From Alphaproteobacteria bacterium (GTDB taxonomy: Bacteria > Pseudomonadota > Alphaproteobacteria > JANQMY01): a stretch of DNA of 38,915 nt. The notes beneath the pieces are model-generated. The model made no database searches. It was not told the DNA's origin and saw only the letters and a program-made list of their open reading frames with translations. The translations under genes and the position numbers were made by a program. This document shows, in pieces, positions 33,703 to 38,915 of the stretch (its first letter is position 1; every line of letters starts with the position of its first letter). The stretch spans positions 1 through 38,915 of the forward strand of contig JANQMY010000300.1 in assembly GCA_028279895.1 (NCBI GenBank). The letters run 5' to 3'.

Positions 33703-34917
33703 CTAGAGATTGTATCCGCTTTCACCATGGTGTGCGAGATCTAATCCGCCCACCTCATGTTCTTCATCCGCGCGGAAACCAACCAGAGCACGGACGACGA
33801 ACACAATGCCTATTGTTGCGGCTACTGACCAAATTGTAGTCACTACAACGCCTATCGCTTGGACACCGAACTGCTGCCCCATAGTATGGGTCTCGACGAG
33901 GTATCCGGCACCGCCCAAGGCCGGCAATGCGAAGACGGCCACCAACAGCGTACCGGTTGCCCCGCCAATGCCGTGCACGGCCAACACATCCAGCGAATCG
34001 TCCACCTTAAAGTTACGCTTGACGATATCAACGGCCACATAACACAACGCACCGCCGGCAAGACCGAGGGCAACGCCGCCGATCGGGCCGACAAAACCGG
34101 AGGCCGGCGTAATCGTCGCAAGCCCGGCAATGGTCCCTGTCACCAGGCCAACCAGGCTGGGCTTACCGAACCGGAACCATTCGATCACCATCCACACCAA
34201 CGACGCCGTGGCCGCGGAAAGATGGGTCACCAGCATGGCCATACCGGCATCGCCGCCGGCCGCCAGCGCACTGCCCGCGTTAAAGCCGAACCAGCCGACT
34301 CACAACATGGCGGCCCCGACCATGACCAGCCAAGGCGCGTGCGGGGGCTGAATGCTGTCCGGAAAACCGCGGCGCGCGCCCAACATGGCCGCAATGACCA
34401 AAGCCGACACGCCGGCCGTCACGTGCACCACAATGCCGCCCGCGAAGTCCATTGTGCCCATTTCGGCAAGCCAGCCGCCGCCCCAAACCCAATGGGTGAC
34501 CGGGGCATAGACGAGAATCAACCACAGCGCGGAAATCAGCAGGACCGCACCGAATTTGATGCGCTCCACATAAGCTCCCACGATCAGCGCGGGTGTAATG
34601 ATGGCAAACGTCATCTGAAACATGACGAAGACGGTCGTCGGAATCGTGCCGGACGCGGAGTCCCGCGTCACATCCATGAGGAACGCCGATCCCAAACCGC
34701 CGAAATAGGGGTTACCCTCCGAAAACGCGATGGAGTACCCCACCACAAACCACAACAATGACGCCATGCACGCGATGCCCATGCAGTGCATCAGCACGGA
34801 CAAGATGTTTCTTGATTGGACCAGACCGCCATAAAACAGCGCCAGGCCCGGCAATGTCATGAACAGGACAAGCGCCGTCGATATCAATATCCACGCTGTG
34901 TCGCCACTATCGATCAT
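33703..34917 (-). pseudogene. amtB: Ammonium transporter AmtB with an in-frame TGA
   Basis: One frame encodes a full AmtB of about 404 residues, except that codon 206 is TGA (34300-34302). The surrounding residues are GAAML-stop-VGWFGFNAGSA, where the family normally has Trp (TGG), so one G-to-A change gives a nonsense codon in the middle of the protein. Signature residues are present: N-terminal FYGGLVQSRN, first pore His H165 in AGGIVVHVTAG, and a second in VLAVHGIGG. GGGGAG precedes the ATG. As written only the N-terminal half would be made. The transporter moves ammonium across the inner membrane and is gated by GlnK. A sequencing or assembly error is an equal possibility. Confidence 0.9.
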
Positions 34918-35326
34918 GGAACTCCCCTTATTGTTGTTCGCTTCTTCTGTGTTGTGACTATTCGTACGCGCTCAATATCTGAGCAGACTGTCTAGAGATC
35001 GCGCAGTTTGCTGATTTTCTGCCCAGTGACAAGAGGTCAGAGCCGGCCCACCGCGCGGCATAGGCAAATGCTCAAAAATTGATCTTTCATTGCCTACTTT
35101 GAAGGCAAATGAGACCTTCACCCGAAAGCCGATCCGCCATGCGATAGGGAAAACGAATTGCGCGAAGAAGTGCCCCCTATCGCCATCACCATCACCGATC
35201 GCTTTTTGCTCGATCCTGTCGAAGCTCGGCAAATTTGGGCGAGTCTTTTGCCTGTGGCCACGCCGCCGCCTAATATGTAGGCAACAAAAAAAATTTTGCG
35301 CAACGTGTCCTGGGAGGTTTCGGACC
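34918..35326. other. Divergent regulatory region between amtB and the Rieske oxygenase
   Basis: These 409 bases have no gene I can support. The element TAGGCAA occurs at 35061-35067 and 35278-35284 and inverted (TTGCCTA) at 35090-35096, with a variant AAGGCAA at 35102-35108. That repetition suggests a regulator binding region. I found no clear sigma-54 promoter for amtB by eye. Confidence 0.5.
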
Positions 35327-36697
35327 GTGACTCAGAAAATCGTCAATCACGCGACCCGCACCGAAGCGATCAGCAATTTCACGAAAGACCGGTATGTAAG
35401 CCGCGCCTACGCGGAACGGGAATGGGGCCGGCTTTGGAGCGAAACCTGGCTTTTTGCGGGACTGGAACAGGATGTGACCTCCGCCGGCGATTACTTCGTG
35501 TTCGAGATCGGCCATGAGTCGATTCTGGTGTCGCGGGCCGACGACGGCAGGTTGGGCGCTTTCTACAATGTCTGCCAGCATCGGGGAAACCGCCTGGTGC
35601 ACTCGGAACGCGGCCAGGCCGATGGTTTTCGCTGTGCCTATCACGCTTGGACCTACAATGCGGACGGTACCATCCGCTCGATCCCCGACCGCAACAAGTT
35701 TCATTTGGGGCTACCCTGCCAACAGACCTCTCTAAAGAAACTGCATGTAGCGGTGTGGGAGGGTCTGATCTTTGTCTCCATGGCCGACACTCCACCGTCC
35801 CTGGAGACATTTTTAGGCCCGGTCGTGGACCTGCTGGCGCCTTATCGTTTTCGCGACATGCTGATCACGGAAGACCAGACCGTCCATCATTATTGCAACT
35901 GGAAAACGATCATCGATAATTTCAGCGAACTCTACCATGTGGACTACATCCACCCGCAACACCAACGCTTCGTGGATTGCTGCAACGACCAGGTGGATCT
36001 GTTTCCCTATGGCCATACCGGCGTGATTGTCGAGGGGGCAACGGTCAACCCGCGCTATCCGGTCCCCGTAGAACCGACGGACATTCTGACCGAGCAACTC
36101 AAGAACCTCGATTTAGATCCGGCAGATTTCAATAACCGGGTGCCGGACATCCGCCGCGCCGTTCAACTGCGCAAACGGGAAATCGGTCCGGCGCGCGGTT
36201 ACGATTATGCGCGGTTTAGCGACGAACAGCTCTCCGATATCTGGCAGTTCAATTTGTTTCCCAATGTGATCATGTCTTTCACGCCCGAATCCTGCTGGAT
36301 CCTGCGGCCGCGCCCGCACCCCGCCGATCCGCAGCAATGCTATTTCGACAAGATCACGCTGACACTGTTTCCCGATTCAGCACTTCAAGCCGCCGCTGCG
36401 GCCAACGGCAAAAGCGGCATTGCGCCCGGCGGCCGGGAACACGAAGTCACGCACTTCATGCCGGGCCGCGACGCAAAAGCAGACTACACCCGCCCGGAAC
36501 GGGACGTGTTCGATCACCACGCCATTCTGAGCGGCGAAAAATCCATGACGATCACCATCGATCAGGATATAGAGCTGTTAGGCGGCGTTCAGGCCGGCAT
36601 GCGTTCGAAAGGGTTCGACCGTGTCTGGCTGAACGATGATGAGATTCGTGTTCAGCACTTTCACAATGCGCTGGACGATTTGATGGAAGCACCCTGA
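35327..36697 (+). CDS. Rieske non-heme iron oxygenase, large (alpha) subunit
   Basis: A 456-residue ring-hydroxylating-type oxygenase from GTG 35327, with GGGAGG nine bases upstream; a longer frame back to 35090 has no family similarity. The Rieske [2Fe-2S] site is C83-x-H85 and C103-xx-H106 (CQHRG, CAYHAW). The catalytic iron His pair is H204 and H209 in DNFSELYHVDYIHP. It belongs to the aromatic-ring dioxygenase-like group; no beta subunit, ferredoxin or reductase is adjacent, so electron supply is elsewhere. The substrate is unknown. It leads an operon with the ArsC-like and MDR genes (4 and 30 base gaps). Confidence 0.93.
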   Translation: MTQKIVNHATRTEAISNFTKDRYVSRAYAEREWGRLWSETWLFAGLEQDVTSAGDYFVFEIGHESILVSRADDGRLGAFYNVCQHRGNRLVHSERGQADGFRCAYHAWTYNADGTIRSIPDRNKFHLGLPCQQTSLKKLHVAVWEGLIFVSMADTPPSLETFLGPVVDLLAPYRFRDMLITEDQTVHHYCNWKTIIDNFSELYHVDYIHPQHQRFVDCCNDQVDLFPYGHTGVIVEGATVNPRYPVPVEPTDILTEQLKNLDLDPADFNNRVPDIRRAVQLRKREIGPARGYDYARFSDEQLSDIWQFNLFPNVIMSFTPESCWILRPRPHPADPQQCYFDKITLTLFPDSALQAAAAANGKSGIAPGGREHEVTHFMPGRDAKADYTRPERDVFDHHAILSGEKSMTITIDQDIELLGGVQAGMRSKGFDRVWLNDDEIRVQHFHNALDDLMEAP

Positions 36698-36701
36698 CTC
36701 T

Positions 36702-37055
36702 ATGATCACCGTATACGGATTAAAGAATTGCGACACCTGCCGCAAGGCGCTGAAATGGCTGGCGGCGGAAAACATCGCCCACGACTTCATCGACATTCGC
36801 GCCGAGACACCCGACACGAAGACCATTCGCGGCTGGATCAAAGCGGCGGGGTTAGAGACGTTGGTCAACAAATCGAGCACCACCTGGCGCAGCCTGGACC
36901 AAAGCCAAAAAGATGGCCTGGCCGAAGCCAGTGCAACAGACCTTCTGGGCGAACACCCCACCTTGATCAAGCGGCCCGTTTTCGTCAGCGGCGAAAACGT
37001 CATTGTGGGCTTCAAGGACGCGCAAAAACAGGCCTTAGCGGCGCTGCCGCGCTAA
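36702..37055 (+). CDS. ArsC/Spx-family thioredoxin-fold protein (YffB-like)
   Basis: A 117-residue ArsC-fold protein starting four bases after the oxygenase stop. The redox site is CDTC (C10, C13), closer to the YffB/Spx group than to arsenate reductase, where a single Cys follows RCxxSR. Later motifs LLGEHPTLIKRPVFV match the family. It may act as a thiol reductase or glutathione-linked reductase; the role beside a Rieske oxygenase is unknown. Confidence 0.88.
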   Translation: MITVYGLKNCDTCRKALKWLAAENIAHDFIDIRAETPDTKTIRGWIKAAGLETLVNKSSTTWRSLDQSQKDGLAEASATDLLGEHPTLIKRPVFVSGENVIVGFKDAQKQALAALPR

Positions 37056-37085
37056 TCAGCGTTGCGGCATTAAGGGAGGAAACAC

Positions 37086-38102
37086 ATGGTCTCGGAACAG
37101 GTGAATCGCGTCTGGCGTTTGCGGGCCCGACCCACCGGAAACGATTTCGGAGATGCTTTGCGCCTGGAAGAAGAGAAAACACCGAGCCCTCAGGACGGCG
37201 AGCTGCTGGTGAAAAACCGCATCCTCTCAATGGACAGCGGCACACGCATGTATATGACGGAGCGCGAAGATTCCTATCAGCCCGGCACACCCTTAGGCGA
37301 CCCCATTCTCGGCACGGTGATCGGCGAAGTGGCCCAATCCCGCCACCCCGCTTATGCGGAAGGCGACTTGGTCCGCTGCTACGGCAACTGGTCGGATTGG
37401 TCGATCGCAACGCCGCTGGCCTCCTATGTGGCAAAACTCGACGGACAGGAAAACGACCTCGCCGACTATGTGGGCATTTTGGGCGCCAATGGCTGGACCG
37501 CCTATTTGGGCGTGGTGGAATATGGCGCCGCGCGCGCGGGCGACACTTTCCTTGTATCGGCCGCTGCCGGGTGCACCGGCTCAATGGCCGGACAAATCGC
37601 CAAGCTCGCCGGCTGCCGTACGATTGGCCTTGCCGGCACCGACGACAAATGCGCGTTCCTCAAATCCGAATTGGGGTTCGACGCGGCAATCAATTATCGC
37701 AAGGGTGATCTGGCAACGCAGATCGCGTCTGCCGCGCCGGATGGCGTTAATCTTTACTTCGACAATGTGGGCGGTGACGTGTTGGATGCCGCGCTGACGA
37801 ATATGGCCGATTTCGGCCGGGTTGCCGTATGCGGATTATTGGCGAACTACAGCGCGGAAGGCCCGGTGCCCGGCCCATACAAGTTCGACCTGGTGCTGAT
37901 GAAACGGTTGACCATTCAGGGGTTTTTCTCGCCGGACTTCTATCACCGGGAACCGGAGATTAACCCCATCCTGCGGCAATGGCGCGATGACGGTGTGCTC
38001 AAACTACCGATCGAGGAGACCGCAGGGTTGGAAAACACGGTCAACGCCTATAGCAAGCTGTTCACCGGCGCCAATATCGGCAAGGTGGTCGTGCGGGTTT
38101 AA
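37086..38102 (+). CDS. Zinc-free MDR-family NADP-dependent oxidoreductase (CurA/prostaglandin-reductase-like)
   Basis: A 338-residue protein with GGGAGG before its ATG. The nucleotide site is SAAAGCTGSMAGQIAKLAG (GxxGxxxG type), followed by YFDNVGGDVLDAAL, typical of the leukotriene B4 dehydrogenase/CurA subfamily. No zinc-binding Cys is present. It reduces alpha,beta-unsaturated ketones with NADPH. It is the third gene of the oxygenase operon and ends in a possible stem-loop. Confidence 0.9.
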   Translation: MVSEQVNRVWRLRARPTGNDFGDALRLEEEKTPSPQDGELLVKNRILSMDSGTRMYMTEREDSYQPGTPLGDPILGTVIGEVAQSRHPAYAEGDLVRCYGNWSDWSIATPLASYVAKLDGQENDLADYVGILGANGWTAYLGVVEYGAARAGDTFLVSAAAGCTGSMAGQIAKLAGCRTIGLAGTDDKCAFLKSELGFDAAINYRKGDLATQIASAAPDGVNLYFDNVGGDVLDAALTNMADFGRVAVCGLLANYSAEGPVPGPYKFDLVLMKRLTIQGFFSPDFYHREPEINPILRQWRDDGVLKLPIEETAGLENTVNAYSKLFTGANIGKVVVRV

Positions 38103-38157
38103 CGTCATCCACGAGTCTGGATCACCCGGACTCACGAACGTTCGCCGGGTGATGACG
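38103..38157 (+). repeat. Complex palindrome after the MDR gene, candidate terminator or repetitive extragenic element
   Basis: CGTCATC (38103-38109) pairs with GATGACG (38151-38157), and an inner ATCACCCGG pairs with CCGGGTGAT. There is no T-run. It could stop transcription or be an intergenic repeat of the REP type; copies elsewhere would decide. The rest of the 240-base gap (38103-38342) holds nothing else apart from the thiolase terminator. Confidence 0.4.
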
Positions 38158-38282
38158 GGCAGAGTATGCCGGCAAATCATCCCAACTCGTCATGACACGG
38201 TAAGCCGTCCTTAAGACGGCGCATCCGGGTCATCCACAATCATTCGTTCAGCTCGTGCTTCGGTTTTGGCGGTCCCCCCCCC

Positions 38283-38315
38283 AAAAAAACCGGCCTTGAG
38301 ATCCCTCAAGGCCGG
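38283..38315 (-). terminator. Rho-independent terminator of the thiolase gene
   Basis: On the minus strand CCGGCCTTGAG pairs perfectly with CTCAAGGCCGG (11 bp) around a GGAT loop and is followed by seven T. It lies 28 bases after the thiolase stop. Confidence 0.94.
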
Positions 38316-38342
38316 CTTCTGATTACCGATATTCGGTTCGGT

Positions 38343-38915
38343 TTAGACGGTTTCGACGATCACCGCCGGGGCCATGCCGCCGGCCGCACACATGGTGACA
38401 AGGCCGCGCTTCAGACCCTGGCGTTGCAGTTCGTCGACGATCGTCCCGATCAGGATCGAACCGGTGGCACCGATCGGATGGCCCAGGGCCATGGCACCGC
38501 CATTGACGTTCACTTTCGAACGGTCGAGATCCAGATCGCGGATGAACTTTTCGGCAACCACGGAGAACGCTTCATTGATTTCCCAAAGGTCGATATCGTC
38601 TTTGGTCAGACCGGCTTTCTCCAGCACTTTCTTAGCCGCCGGCACCGGTGCGTTCAGCATCAATGTGGGGCAATCGCCCATATTGGCCGTGGCCACGATG
38701 CGGGCCCGCGGGGTCCAGCCGTTTTTCTCAACGGCTTTTTCCGACGCCAAGAGCAGCGCCGCCGCCCCGTCCACAACACCCGACGAGTTACCGGCGTGGT
38801 GGATGTGGTTGAAGTCGCCAAGATCCGTGTACTTCTGACGGATCAAATCGCCATAGGTGGTGCCCTGCTCGTCTACGGGGATCTGCGCCCAGGCCGTAAA
38901 GGACGGCTTCAGGTC
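38343..38915 (-). CDS. Acetyl-CoA C-acyltransferase (thiolase), C-terminal part (5' partial)
   Basis: The frame is open to the window edge (last codon 38913-38915), so the N-terminal nucleophile half is outside. The C-terminal thiolase domain is complete: NEAFSVVAEKF, GHPIGATG with its catalytic His, and the last active-site loop MCAAGGMAPAVIVE with Cys. In most thiolases the loop reads CxGGG; here the third position is Ala. The enzyme condenses or cleaves acyl-CoA in fatty acid or poly-hydroxybutyrate metabolism; degradative versus biosynthetic type cannot be told. It ends in a strong terminator. Confidence 0.93.
   Translation of the reverse strand, partial: DLKPSFTAWAQIPVDEQGTTYGDLIRQKYTDLGDFNHIHHAGNSSGVVDGAAALLLASEKAVEKNGWTPRARIVATANMGDCPTLMLNAPVPAAKKVLEKAGLTKDDIDLWEINEAFSVVAEKFIRDLDLDRSKVNVNGGAMALGHPIGATGSILIGTIVDELQRQGLKRGLVTMCAAGGMAPAVIVETV

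Noticed and set aside
34300..34302. TGA read as Trp (recoding) in amtB
   Set aside because: Many intact genes in the window, including the photolyase, DinB, HAD-PlsC and plsB genes, end at TGA, so a reassigned code is not tenable.
34918..35089. Sigma-54 promoter upstream of amtB
   Set aside because: No TGGCAC-N5-TTGC match could be found by eye on the minus strand.

Overview
The window is about 38.9 kb of high-GC bacterial DNA, most likely from an alphaproteobacterium, possibly a marine or environmental Rhodospirillales-like lineage. The pointers are an FeS-type bacterial photolyase, an iron superoxide dismutase, PII/AmtB genes, a PlsB/WS-DGAT lipid cluster, a haloalkane dehalogenase and a dimethylformamidase-like protein, with frequent GTG/TTG starts and tightly packed genes. 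I saw no tRNA, rRNA, CRISPR array, transposase or integrase. Species-level placement is not possible from the sequence alone.

Layout. 1-7.5 kb is a mosaic of small house-keeping and detoxification genes: the 3' part of an FeS-BCP photolyase, a DinB-fold protein divergent from an ArsR repressor/SRPBCC pair with a palindromic operator over the ArsR start codon, a split-barrel protein, an MGMT-like protein, a membrane-anchored SRPBCC protein, a cytochrome P450, a metallo-beta-lactamase-fold hydrolase, a SnoaL-like protein, a TetR remnant and sodB. 7.7-13.2 kb is a surface/signalling locus: a two-partner-secretion outer-membrane transporter broken by a frameshift, divergent from a FecR-domain secreted protein and a CHASE2-PAS histidine kinase. 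13.2-16.3 kb encodes a dimethylformamidase-like amidohydrolase and a haloalkane dehalogenase in one transcription unit.

16.4-20.1 kb stands out. It holds one low-GC gene for a 1120-residue TIR-NACHT-HEAT-like-multi-TM protein of the STAND immune type, bracketed by a 30-bp direct repeat with one mismatch. This is the best candidate for a previously undescribed system, probably a single-gene anti-phage defence. 20.1-23.1 kb has a conserved protein of unknown function, a CaMKII-association-domain-like protein, a glutathione transferase and a monoacylglycerol-lipase-like hydrolase.

23.5-30.0 kb is a neutral-lipid operon: a HAD-PlsC fusion, gpsA, plsB and a wax ester synthase/diacylglycerol acyltransferase. 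Together these could take dihydroxyacetone phosphate through to triacylglycerol. 30.0-35.0 kb (minus strand) carries a VOC protein, a Kef-type K+/H+ antiporter with its ancillary quinone oxidoreductase, and an amtB-glnK unit in which amtB has an in-frame TGA in place of a conserved Trp codon. 35.3-38.1 kb is a Rieske oxygenase / ArsC-like / MDR reductase operon, and the window ends inside a thiolase gene.

Three genes are disrupted (two-partner transporter, amtB, TetR). The first two are single-base lesions that could be real decay or sequence error.
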